A DNA stretch of 57,211 nt, from assembly GCF_013839425.1 (NCBI RefSeq), contig NZ_JACDNP010000014.1:1-57211 (forward strand). Reading direction: 5' to 3'. Shown piece by piece: positions 1 through 8,186 of this stretch. A model generated the notes under the pieces. It was not told where the DNA came from, did not search any database, and saw only the letters and a list, made by a program, of their open reading frames with translations. Position 1 is the stretch's first letter. Every line of letters starts with the position of its first letter. The translations under genes and the position numbers were made by a program. Origin of the DNA: Halorhabdus salina (GTDB taxonomy: Archaea; Halobacteriota; Halobacteria; Halobacteriales; Haloarculaceae).

Positions 1-153
1 TTTAGCGTGAGCTACTAGGAAATCTATACGAATTCAGGAGGCGCTGAACTGCGTGGTTTCGAGCGTCTAAACAAGGCCCTCTCAAACCCAACGACGAGCG
101 ACAGTCATGATCGGGTGTTGAAACACCGACCGAGGAGCAGATGCTACCGTGCC

Positions 154-173
154 AATTAAGTTGTGTATACAAC
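154..173 (+). promoter_or_regulatory. promoter and likely MarR operator
   Basis: A TATA-like AATTAAG (154-160) lies about 27 nt before the ATG at 184, which fits a leaderless mRNA. It abuts an inverted repeat, GTTGT-GTAT-ACAAC (160-173). A half-site GTTGT recurs at 178-182. The position suits autorepression by the MarR protein encoded just downstream. The operator role is inferred. Nothing else was recognised in bases 1-153. Confidence 0.5.
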
Positions 174-183
174 TATCCGTTGT

Positions 184-627
184 ATGTCCGATCGCGAGTC
201 AGTCGCCTGGCACGTTTCCCTGGCGGGTCGTGCACTCAGCCGGACAATCGAAGCCGAGTTGTCGACGGTAGATCTGGGTCGCGGGGAGTATCGCGTGCTG
301 TTCGCCCTTACAGAGCGCGAGGGTATCACGCAATCAGATCTGGTCGAACGCCACCACCTGGAGAAGAGTTCGATCGCCCGTGTCGTAGCCCAACTCGAGT
401 CGAAGGGCTACGTCGAAAAGCGACCGGATCCAGACGACCGCCGCCGAAAGCGACTCTATCTGACTGAAACTGGCCAGACACTCCGTGAGGAGATTGCGGC
501 CGTGAAAGATCGCGTCGAGTCACGCCTCACAGCGGGATTGTCACCCTCGGAGACTGACGCACTCCGTGAGCACCTGCGGGCAGTCTGTCGGAACCTGGAC
601 GTGGAACTAGCGGAGGAGCAAGCGTGA
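184..627 (+). CDS. MarR family transcriptional regulator
   Basis: A 147-residue winged-helix regulator. The recognition region reads TQSDLVERHHLEKSSIARVV, followed by the MarR wing KRPDPDDRRRKRLYLT and a C-terminal dimerisation helix. The open frame extends upstream to 163, but the ATG at 184 is at leaderless spacing from the TATA element and gives the usual MarR length. Its stop overlaps the GTG of the MFS gene by 4 nt (GTGA), so the two are probably co-transcribed and translationally coupled. MarR-MFS pairs are usually ligand-responsive repressors with their efflux pump. The ligand is unknown. Confidence 0.85.
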   Translation: MSDRESVAWHVSLAGRALSRTIEAELSTVDLGRGEYRVLFALTEREGITQSDLVERHHLEKSSIARVVAQLESKGYVEKRPDPDDRRRKRLYLTETGQTLREEIAAVKDRVESRLTAGLSPSETDALREHLRAVCRNLDVELAEEQA

Positions 628-1835
628 CCAGTGGAACCCTAGGCCATCGTCTCCGGGATCGAATTCCGCTGTCGCCATCCGCGCGTGCCGCCCTCTGGGT
701 GATCGTCGCCTCGGGCACGCTGACGGTCATGGCTGGAGCGATTCTCGGCCCGGTCGTCAACCAGATCCAGTCCGGGCTGGGAGTCAGTCAGTCGCTGGCG
801 GGACTCATTATTACCACGCACGGTCTGTTCATCGTCCTTACGAGCCCGATCGCCGGTGCCCTCATCGACCGGTATGGGCCTCGAAAGCCCTACATTCTCG
901 GGTTAGTCATCTACGCTGTCGCTGGCGGTGCCGGCCTGGTCGTCACGTCGTTTCCCGTCTTGCTCGCGACGCGGGCAGCCCTGGGCGTCGCCGTCGCCTT
1001 CGTCTACACGGGTGTGACCGTCCTCATCTACAATCTCTACGAGGGGCGACGGAAGGACCGCGCGATGGGGTTGCGAGCGAGTGCGAACAGCGTCGGGGCG
1101 TCGGTCTGGCCCCTCGTCGGCGGGATCCTCGGGACGATGTCCTGGCAAGTCCCCTTCGGCGTTTATCTCATTGGACTGCCACTGGGCGTGCTGGCGCTCC
1201 TCTTCGTCCCCGAACCGGCGATGGTGTCGACCAGTTCGGAAACGGGAGAGGCAAGCAGTAGTCTCGAAGCGCTCCTGGACGTGATCACGGGAACGCCGTT
1301 GCTCGTTCTCGTGTACTTGCTTTACTTTCTGGCGAACGTCCTGTTGTATTCGATTATCGTCTTCTATCCGGGCGTTCTGGCGACCTTCGGCATCGAGTCG
1401 TCCTTCCAGATCAGCCTGTATCTCTCGGCGATGGGCGTCGCCGGCGGCGTCAGCGCCGCGCTGTACGATCGGATCCATCAGCAGTTTTCCTACGGGCAAT
1501 TGGCCCGGATCGCGCTGGTCCTCTGGACAATCGGCTTTGGGATCGTGCCGATCGCGGAATCGCCATTGGTCGCCATTCTCCCGGTCGTCCTGTTCGGACT
1601 GGGCCAGGGCCTGGTCTTTCCGACGGCGATGCTCTGGGTCGAGGAGTTGGTCCCACCCGATCGAAAGGGGCAGTTCAGCTCCTACATCGCCATGTTCGGC
1701 TACGTGGGACAGTTCCTCTCGCCGGTGCTGTTCGGTCCCGTCGCCGCCGGGTTAGGCGTCACTGCGGTCTTTTGCGTTGCTGCCGGCGTCGTCGCTGCGC
1801 TTCTGGCTGGAACGACAGTCTGGTATCTGGCGTAA
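624..1835 (+). CDS. MFS family transporter
   Basis: A 403-residue major facilitator superfamily permease with about twelve hydrophobic segments. A motif A-like sequence, DRYGPRKPY, lies between TM2 and TM3 (residues 82-90). It starts with GTG inside the end of the MarR gene. By context it is an efflux or drug/metabolite exporter under MarR control, but substrate specificity cannot be read from the sequence. It ends with TAA directly against the stop codon of the convergent phosphoesterase gene, with no spacer for a terminator. Confidence 0.85.
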   Translation: MTSGTLGHRLRDRIPLSPSARAALWVIVASGTLTVMAGAILGPVVNQIQSGLGVSQSLAGLIITTHGLFIVLTSPIAGALIDRYGPRKPYILGLVIYAVAGGAGLVVTSFPVLLATRAALGVAVAFVYTGVTVLIYNLYEGRRKDRAMGLRASANSVGASVWPLVGGILGTMSWQVPFGVYLIGLPLGVLALLFVPEPAMVSTSSETGEASSSLEALLDVITGTPLLVLVYLLYFLANVLLYSIIVFYPGVLATFGIESSFQISLYLSAMGVAGGVSAALYDRIHQQFSYGQLARIALVLWTIGFGIVPIAESPLVAILPVVLFGLGQGLVFPTAMLWVEELVPPDRKGQFSSYIAMFGYVGQFLSPVLFGPVAAGLGVTAVFCVAAGVVAALLAGTTVWYLA

Positions 1836-3164
1836 TCAATCGTCACTTGCTGGCACCCTTTCCGTCGAAGACTCGCCGACGACCACCCGATCGGGAATAC
1901 TCGGATCCGGTTCTCGACCGACGGTCAACAACCGTTCGGTGAACGTCAGATCTGCCGTGGCGGGGTCGGGTTTCTCCATCGTCTCGTACTCGACTGCCAC
2001 ACCCTCCTCAGTCGGGGCGAACCGGGCGATGCTCAACCGGAACGACGGATGGAACACCGGCGGGAGCAATCCAGCGATGACAGGGCGACGGTGGAAGCGC
2101 TTCAACCACGACCCGGTGTTGACGATCGCTCGGCCGTCGACCTCCTCGACCGATGGTCGGTGGGTATGCCCGTAGCAAAAGACCGCGACCTCCGGGTCTT
2201 CCTCGAAGAGATCCCTCGCCACGTCGACGTAGGGCTCGCTCGGATCGACGGTAAACTCAGTCTCGACGAGGCCGAACCGATCGATCGTTCGCTTGAAGTC
2301 CTGGAGAATGAACCGGAGTGGAATCCAGACCAGCACCAGGACGCCGACGATAGCCACGTTGATCGCAAGCACCGCAAGGGCGAGCGTCCCGGCCGACCCG
2401 AGCCGACCGAAGGTCCCCTCGATTGTCTCGGTCGGCAACGACCAGACGCCGACCAGATCGAGAACGGCAGCGATCGCGATCAAGGCGCTCAAATTGAACA
2501 GCAGGAGGAACGGGACGGCGGCATACCGAAGCAATGGGTGCATCTCGTTGTAGAAGTACTTCGAGAGGAACCAGACGGGAACCCGCTCGGTCGGCGTCAC
2601 CGCCTGGATGTCCTTCAACCAGTTGCGTCGCCCGCGATCGGACACCTGCCCGGCGCGACTCGTCACCAGCGTGTTGTAGTAGTAGCCCAGGGGCTTCTCG
2701 TGGGGATTGCCGAAGTCCTCGAAGCGGTTGTTCGGGTCGTGTTGATTGCCGTGCTCGAAGTGGATCACGCGGTCACCGATCGGTCGCCTGAGAGACTGTT
2801 GCTGGACGAGATCGACGTTGTAGGCGGCGAAACGAGCAACGTACTCTTCGTAGGCGGCGAGTTCGTGATCGTGATTGCCCGGCAAGAGCGTGATCTGGAT
2901 GTTCTCGCCTGTCGCACGCAGTTGCTCGAACAACGCCGGGTAGCGCTCGACGAGAGCGTCGAACTTATCGAGTCCGTCCATCATGGTAAACTCCCAGAGC
3001 CCGAAGGCGTCCCCGTTAATGAGGAGTTCGGCGCGTTCGTCAGTTTCTTCGAGCCGTTCGAGGAACGCGAGCAGTTCGTCGAGAAACTCGACGTGTTCTA
3101 ACTGTTCGTCGCCACCGATGTGGAGGTCACTGATCGCATAGTATATCGTCTCGGCGTCGGCCAT
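1836..3164 (-). CDS. membrane-anchored calcineurin-like metallophosphoesterase
   Basis: A 442-residue protein with the full dinuclear metallophosphoesterase motif set: SDLHIGG (D13, H15), NGDAFG (D52), GNHDHE (96-101), HGNQHD and YGHTHRP (331-337). Two hydrophobic segments at about 212-241 and 258-287 interrupt the catalytic domain between its N-terminal and C-terminal motifs, so the enzyme is probably membrane-tethered with a cytosolic active site. The start at 3164 (MADAETIYYAISDLH) was chosen because the upstream 95 residues of the open frame look non-coding and the family starts close to the first motif. The substrate is unknown; LpxH-like phospholipid or nucleotide phosphatase activity is possible. 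Confidence 0.8.
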   Translation of the reverse strand: MADAETIYYAISDLHIGGDEQLEHVEFLDELLAFLERLEETDERAELLINGDAFGLWEFTMMDGLDKFDALVERYPALFEQLRATGENIQITLLPGNHDHELAAYEEYVARFAAYNVDLVQQQSLRRPIGDRVIHFEHGNQHDPNNRFEDFGNPHEKPLGYYYNTLVTSRAGQVSDRGRRNWLKDIQAVTPTERVPVWFLSKYFYNEMHPLLRYAAVPFLLLFNLSALIAIAAVLDLVGVWSLPTETIEGTFGRLGSAGTLALAVLAINVAIVGVLVLVWIPLRFILQDFKRTIDRFGLVETEFTVDPSEPYVDVARDLFEEDPEVAVFCYGHTHRPSVEEVDGRAIVNTGSWLKRFHRRPVIAGLLPPVFHPSFRLSIARFAPTEEGVAVEYETMEKPDPATADLTFTERLLTVGREPDPSIPDRVVVGESSTERVPASDD

Positions 3165-3257
3165 CGTCTGTACGTTCGCGCCCAGCCCCAAAACGTCTCG
3201 TGAGTGGGACTTGCGCGATTCGCAACTACTTTGCTGGCGGCACGCGCCCACTCGCAC

Positions 3258-4838
3258 ATGAAGCTCGCCGGAATGGCCTCGAACAGAGGGCGCAACCTGC
3301 TGAATATCTCCGACCGCGCGCCGGGCGGGGCAGAGTTCGCCGTCGTCGTGACGAACGACGCCGACGCACCGATCCTCGACGCAGCCGCCGATCGCGGTAT
3401 TCCGACTGAAGTCGTCGAACAGGCCGAAGACGAAAGTCGCACGGAACACGAAGAACGCGTCCTTGAGACACTCGCCGACTACGAGTTCGACGTCGTGGCA
3501 CTGGACGGCTACATGCGTATCTTGTCAGAAACGTTCCTCGAAGGAACACCGACGACACTGAACGTCCACCCCGCGCTCTTGCCCGCATTCAAGGGCATGA
3601 GCCCCCACGAGGACGTCCTCGAGTCGGGGGTCAAGACGACTGGCTGTACTGTCCACGTCGTCGGGGAGTCCGTCGACGACGGCCCCATCGTCACCCAGGA
3701 GCCGATCCCCGTCCGGGACGGCGACACGGTCGAGGACCTCAAGGAACGCGTCCTCTATGAGGGCGAGTTCAAGGCCTATCCGCGCGTAATCGAGTGGTTC
3801 GCCGAGGATCGGGTCGAGATCGACTGGGAAGCAGGGACAGTCTCTGTGGAGGGCGACGACGGGGGGGCCTACCCTGCACGTCGGCTCGATAGCGATGACC
3901 GCGTTCGAACGCTCCGGTACGGCGAAAATCCCCACCAGGATGCCGCCCTCTATGCCGATCGCACCTGCGAGGAGGCAAGCGTCGTCCACGCGCCCCAGCT
4001 CAACGAGGGCGCGAAGGGGATGGGGTACAACAATTACAACGATGCCGACGCCGCGCTGAACATCGTCAAGGAGTTCGAGGATCCGGCCTGTGCGGTCATC
4101 AAACACACCAACCCAGCGGGCTGTGCGGTCGCCGACTCGATCAGTGAGGCCTACGCCGACGCGCTGGCGACTGATCCCAAAAGTGCCTTCGGCGGGATCG
4201 TCGCGCTGAATCGGGAGTGTGACGCCGCGACGGCCGAGCAGATCATCGACTCGTTCAAGGAGGTCGTCGTCGCGCCGGGCTACACCGACGACGCCCTGGA
4301 CGTGCTCTTCGAGAAGGAGAACCTCCGAGTATTGGACGTTACCGATCAGTACGATCCAAGCGAGACCCTGACCGAGAAGCCGATCGTGGGGGGTCGACTC
4401 GTCCAGGATCGGGACCTGCAGACGGTCACCGCGGACGATCTTGAAGTCGTCACGGAGCGCGAACCAACCGACGAGCAAATCGAGTCGCTGCTGTTTGCCT
4501 GGCAGACCATCAAGCACGTCAAATCCAACGCGATCCTCTTTGCGAAGGGCACTGAGACGGTCGGCGTCGGTGCAGGCCAGGTCTCCCGCGTCGATGCGGT
4601 CGAGATCGCGAAGATGAAAGCCGAAAGTGATGCAGAGGACAAGGACGCCGATGGCGCCGTGATGGCCTCTGATGCCTTCTTCCCGTTCCCGGACGGTATC
4701 GACGCGGCCGACGAGGCAGGCATCGAGGCAGTCATCCAGCCCGGCGGGAGCGTGAATGATGACGACGTGATCGAGCGGGCTGACGAACTCGACATCGCGA
4801 TGGTCTTTACGGGATCACGGGCGTTCCGGCACGATTGA
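3258..4838 (+). CDS. purH: bifunctional GAR/AICAR transformylase (PurN-PurH fusion)
   Basis: A 526-residue fusion. Residues 1 to about 195 are a PurN-like formyltransferase (MASNRGRNLL phosphate loop, NVHPALLPAF with N102 and H104, VDDGPIV with D131). Residues about 200-526 are the AICAR transformylase half of PurH (LRYGENPHQ, YNNYNDADAALN, the catalytic Lys-His pair at K272-H273 in IKHTNPAGC, DPKSAFGGIV, QPGGSVNDDD). It should perform both 10-formyl-THF steps of IMP synthesis. The IMP cyclohydrolase domain of bacterial PurH is absent; many archaea use PurO for that step. This domain order is known in haloarchaea. The ATG at 3258 gives the canonical PurN N-terminus; the longer frame from 3204 lies in the divergent promoter region. 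Confidence 0.93.
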   Translation: MKLAGMASNRGRNLLNISDRAPGGAEFAVVVTNDADAPILDAAADRGIPTEVVEQAEDESRTEHEERVLETLADYEFDVVALDGYMRILSETFLEGTPTTLNVHPALLPAFKGMSPHEDVLESGVKTTGCTVHVVGESVDDGPIVTQEPIPVRDGDTVEDLKERVLYEGEFKAYPRVIEWFAEDRVEIDWEAGTVSVEGDDGGAYPARRLDSDDRVRTLRYGENPHQDAALYADRTCEEASVVHAPQLNEGAKGMGYNNYNDADAALNIVKEFEDPACAVIKHTNPAGCAVADSISEAYADALATDPKSAFGGIVALNRECDAATAEQIIDSFKEVVVAPGYTDDALDVLFEKENLRVLDVTDQYDPSETLTEKPIVGGRLVQDRDLQTVTADDLEVVTEREPTDEQIESLLFAWQTIKHVKSNAILFAKGTETVGVGAGQVSRVDAVEIAKMKAESDAEDKDADGAVMASDAFFPFPDGIDAADEAGIEAVIQPGGSVNDDDVIERADELDIAMVFTGSRAFRHD

Positions 4839-4914
4839 ATCCGGACCAGTCCGAGAAACACCCGGGAACGCTCAGCAGTAGCGATTGACCCGACCACTGC
4901 CGAAATGAGGATGC

Positions 4915-4922
4915 TTTAATAA
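4915..4922 (+). promoter_or_regulatory. TATA element of lipoprotein gene
   Basis: TTTAATAA is centred about 31 nt before the ATG at 4950, with purine-rich CGAAATGAGG just upstream as a possible BRE. Spacing predicts a leaderless or nearly leaderless mRNA. Confidence 0.55.
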
Positions 4923-4949
4923 GAGCCAACGAAACGGCAAGACGAATCC

Positions 4950-5771
4950 ATGCGACGACACACATTCGCCCTGGTTGCCCTCGCCGGGATGTTGGTCCTT
5001 GCCGGGTGCACCGGTGGCGGGACCACGACCGCGCCGAGTCCAGACCAGGCAGACGACGTGCCGACAGCAACGCAACTCCAACAGGAAGCGATTGGGGCCA
5101 TGGCCGAGGTCGAGGCATATCAGGCTCACCAAAACGCCACGATCCGCCAGCAGGCAAACAACCTCAACCGGACGACGACACTCGATATCGACTATCGAGT
5201 GGATCGCTCGGTACGCTCGCTTGCGTCCCATCGGACCGCGGTCCAAGGTGGTCGTGAAGACGTGGTCGATCGATACATCGTCGACCAGATGCTCTACCAG
5301 CGCAGTGACCGATACACGTCCGTGTACGGGTCCGAATGGGTCAAAAATGATCTCTCGGACAATTTCACTCGTCAATGGCATCTGAGCGACCAACTCTGGC
5401 GATACAAGTTCATGCTCGGGAACGCGTCACTGTCTGACGTCACAACTGAAACGATCAACGGCAGTGAAACGTACGTCGTCACCGCTGACGTGGACATGGA
5501 AGAATTCAATCAAGCGTTGAACGAGCAACTGGACCTCCCATCGAACGCCTCGCAAACGAGTGGCGGGAATACGATCATCGAGGCGACGTTCTGGATCGAC
5601 GCCGAAACCGACCGCCCGATCAAAGTCCAGCGGTCAGTTACCGGAACCCAGACCGTCCAAGGCCAGACAATCGAGTTCGAACGGGAAATCGAGACGATGA
5701 TGCAGTACGATGCGGTCTCGATTTCGCTTCCCGACGAGGCTGAAAACGCAATCGACATTGGCAATCAATAA
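4950..5771 (+). CDS. haloarchaeal lipoprotein, LolA/DUF6612-like fold (paralogue 1)
   Basis: A 273-residue exported protein with a lipobox (VLAGC, Cys20) followed by a Thr/Gly-rich linker. The body is about 230 residues of alternating beta strands with many N-glycosylation sequons. Landmarks are VEAYQAHQNATI, DQMLYQRSDRY, SDQLWRYKFMLGNASLSDV, ETYVVTADVDMEEFNQAL and TFWIDAETDRPIKVQRS. The strand pattern resembles LolA/LppX-like lipid-binding lipoproteins and haloarchaeal DUF6612-type proteins; that fold assignment is an inference. It is clearly paralogous to the next gene. No transport or enzymatic motif is visible. It is anchored outside the cell membrane. Confidence 0.75.
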   Translation: MRRHTFALVALAGMLVLAGCTGGGTTTAPSPDQADDVPTATQLQQEAIGAMAEVEAYQAHQNATIRQQANNLNRTTTLDIDYRVDRSVRSLASHRTAVQGGREDVVDRYIVDQMLYQRSDRYTSVYGSEWVKNDLSDNFTRQWHLSDQLWRYKFMLGNASLSDVTTETINGSETYVVTADVDMEEFNQALNEQLDLPSNASQTSGGNTIIEATFWIDAETDRPIKVQRSVTGTQTVQGQTIEFEREIETMMQYDAVSISLPDEAENAIDIGNQ

Positions 5772-5865
5772 CGACTGCGATCAGCGACCGAATTCAAACG
5801 GCTGTTTTTCCAGTGAAGTTGCCGCCACATCGAGGGGAACTCCAATTGACTGCCGAACAGCCGCG

Positions 5866-5873
5866 TTTTTATT
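5866..5873 (+). promoter_or_regulatory. TATA element of second lipoprotein gene
   Basis: TTTTTATT is centred 28 nt upstream of the ATG at 5898. This supports that start over the in-frame GTG at 5877 and indicates the paralogue is transcribed on its own. Confidence 0.55.
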
Positions 5874-5897
5874 GCCGTGGCTGTGACAGTGACAACA

Positions 5898-6725
5898 ATG
5901 AGGAAGTCACGATGGGTGGGCATCGCCCTGGTAGTGTTACTCGTCCTCGCGGGGTGTAGCGGCAACTCCGCGACGACGGAAGGGGCGCCGGACATCGCCG
6001 AGAATGGCACAGTCCCCGCGGCGGCTGACCTACAGACAGCGACCCTCTCAGCGATGAGTGGCGTCGATGCGTACACAGCCAATCAGACCACGACGATCGT
6101 CCGGGAAACGGACGAGGGCAATCGAACGACGACCGTGTCGGTCAGGTATGCCGTCAACCGGAGCGAGCGAACCTTGATTTCGAACCGGTCGACGACCAGC
6201 ACGGACGGTACTGTAAATGTCACTCGCTACCTGATCGACGAGACGCTCTACCAGCACGGCGAGCAGTTCACCGAGGAATACGGCAGCACCTGGATTAGTC
6301 GCGACCTCTCGGAAAATCCGACTCGGTACAGTCAGTTATCTGACCAGCTCTGGCGACACCAGTTCACGCTTGGCAACGCCACGCTGTCGAACGTCACTAC
6401 GGCAACCGTCGACGGTATCGAGACCTACGTCGTCACGGCTGACGTGGACACGGAAGCGCTAAACAACGCACTGAGAGAATCGCTCGATATCCCGCGGGGG
6501 ACTTCGCTTGCGTCCGAACGCAACGTGAGCCTGACAGCGACGTTCTGGATCGACACGGACACGTATCTGCCAGTCCAGGTCGAGCGAACACTCGTGGAAA
6601 CGGAAACGGACGACGGCACGACGGTTCGAGTCACGCGAGACGTAAAGACGAACCTGTCATACGGCAACGTGTCTGTGTCGCTCCCTAAGGCCGCTGAAGA
6701 CGCCCAGTCAATCGACGGCCAGTGA
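5898..6725 (+). CDS. haloarchaeal lipoprotein, LolA/DUF6612-like fold (paralogue 2)
   Basis: A 275-residue lipoprotein (VLAGC, Cys20) that aligns along its length with the preceding gene: VDAYTANQTTTI, DETLYQHGEQFTEEYGSTW, SDQLWRHQFTLGNATLSNV, ETYVVTADVDTEALNNAL, TFWIDTDTYLPVQVER and VSVSLPKAAEDA at the end. The two are a tandem duplication that has since diverged, with many Asn-X-Ser/Thr sequons for surface glycosylation. Each copy has its own TATA element. The function is unknown; a lipid or polysaccharide carrier at the cell surface is possible from the fold resemblance only. Confidence 0.75.
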   Translation: MRKSRWVGIALVVLLVLAGCSGNSATTEGAPDIAENGTVPAAADLQTATLSAMSGVDAYTANQTTTIVRETDEGNRTTTVSVRYAVNRSERTLISNRSTTSTDGTVNVTRYLIDETLYQHGEQFTEEYGSTWISRDLSENPTRYSQLSDQLWRHQFTLGNATLSNVTTATVDGIETYVVTADVDTEALNNALRESLDIPRGTSLASERNVSLTATFWIDTDTYLPVQVERTLVETETDDGTTVRVTRDVKTNLSYGNVSVSLPKAAEDAQSIDGQ

Positions 6726-6848
6726 CGGTGGGCGGGACGCTGCAGGAACGAATCTGGCTCACGGCTGTTTGGGGAGATCGCTGTAGATCGAGACTGGCAA
6801 AGTGACTACATTTTTGCGTGTGAACGGTTTTCCAATGACCAACCACCG

Positions 6849-8105
6849 ATGAGAACCGCTCGACTCGCCGTCGCCCTCCTCGCTATCCTCGCCGTGACCG
6901 GGTGTCAAGCGCCGATGGAGGAACCGCAGCTAGATGGGTCGATCGCCATCGAAGGTGAGACCATCTCGGTGTCCCCCGAACCGGTGTATGCAGGCGTTCG
7001 AACCGTCGCCGAAGCCGACGTCCCAGCGCCCGAGCGCATCAGCGTCCTCCCGAACGCGTCTGCGTTTCGATCGCTCCCCGGCTTCAGCGGCGGAAATCTG
7101 CCCCGGTTCTACGAGGTCCTCGGATTCGTCAACGAAACGGTCCCGAACGGATCGGCGCTCGAACGAATGGAGAACGGTGCCACCTACAACACGGGACTCA
7201 TATACATCCTCCCGGCAGCGGACGCCGATCCCGCGAGCACCGAGTGGGTGCTGGCCCACGAGTTCGGCCACTACGTCAACCTACAACTCGGTCGAGTCAG
7301 TGATCTCGGGGCGAAACTGGGGACCTCGACGGACGAGTCCTACGTCGCGGGGGCACTCAGAGAGGGAGCGACCGTCTTCACGACGGACACGTACCTCCAA
7401 CGGTACGGCAATCGAACCGAGCCGACGGCCCCGATGTACGAACGGCTACTCAGCACCCTCCCGGCGGGTGAGTACACCCGGTTCAGTCTCAGCAAGTACG
7501 TCCACGGGTATCGATACGTGTCGAACCGTGTGAACGATCCAAGCGAACTCGATACTGTCTTCTCCCAACCGCCGACGACGAGCGAACAACTGCTTCACGG
7601 CTATCTGCCGGACGAGGAGCCACCCGCGGCACTGAACGTGACTGTCAACGAATCCGACTCCTGGCGGGTCAGCAGAACCGACCGCCTCGGTGAGGCGTTC
7701 CTGCGTTACGCCCTCGAAAACGGCGTCGCCACGGATCGGGCTGTCGAAGCTGCGGCCGGATGGGGCGTCGACCGGCTGTACTATCTCCAGCCGGACGGCG
7801 AGGGGCACACGTCGTATGCCTGGACCTTCCGCTGGGACGACGCGGCGAATGCCAGCGAGTTCGAACAGACGCTCGAAGCGTATCTCGACGAGCGAGGGGA
7901 CCGGCGGGGCGATGTCTGGACGATGATGGCACAGAGTTCCGCGGCCATCCGATCACCGAGCGATCGGACGACGGTTGTCCTTCTGGGGAACCGAACGCTC
8001 GTCTCCGAGACGACGGTGACCGCAGCCGCCGAGGGGCACGTACGACTCGACCTGCCGGACGGTTCGAACGCGGAGAACCAGTCGAGTGAGCGGTCCGACC
8101 AGTGA
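6849..8105 (+). CDS. HExxH zinc-metalloprotease-like lipoprotein
   Basis: A 418-residue secreted lipoprotein (lipobox AVTGC, Cys19). It contains an HExxH zinc site, LAHEFGHYVN (H137, E138, H141), and REGATVF about 30 residues later, whose Glu172 fits a gluzincin third ligand. The C-terminal half is acidic and of unknown fold. A TATA-like ATTTTTGC lies at 6810-6817. A tiny ORF starting at 6835 ends in TGA overlapping this ATG, which may be chance. It follows the two LolA-like lipoproteins on the same strand but with separate promoters. It is likely an extracytoplasmic peptidase; the substrate is unknown. Confidence 0.75.
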   Translation: MRTARLAVALLAILAVTGCQAPMEEPQLDGSIAIEGETISVSPEPVYAGVRTVAEADVPAPERISVLPNASAFRSLPGFSGGNLPRFYEVLGFVNETVPNGSALERMENGATYNTGLIYILPAADADPASTEWVLAHEFGHYVNLQLGRVSDLGAKLGTSTDESYVAGALREGATVFTTDTYLQRYGNRTEPTAPMYERLLSTLPAGEYTRFSLSKYVHGYRYVSNRVNDPSELDTVFSQPPTTSEQLLHGYLPDEEPPAALNVTVNESDSWRVSRTDRLGEAFLRYALENGVATDRAVEAAAGWGVDRLYYLQPDGEGHTSYAWTFRWDDAANASEFEQTLEAYLDERGDRRGDVWTMMAQSSAAIRSPSDRTTVVLLGNRTLVSETTVTAAAEGHVRLDLPDGSNAENQSSERSDQ

Positions 8106-8186
8106 GGTGACAGCCGGACAATTTCGCTTGCGTGTCTGAGGAGTGACTCCGATAGGCTAAAGCGCGCCCGGCCGATGCCAACAATC

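Noticed and set aside
2049-3101. 350-codon plus-strand ORF opposite the phosphoesterase
   Set aside because: It is the antisense frame of a gene with all five catalytic motifs. Long antisense ORFs are expected at this GC content.
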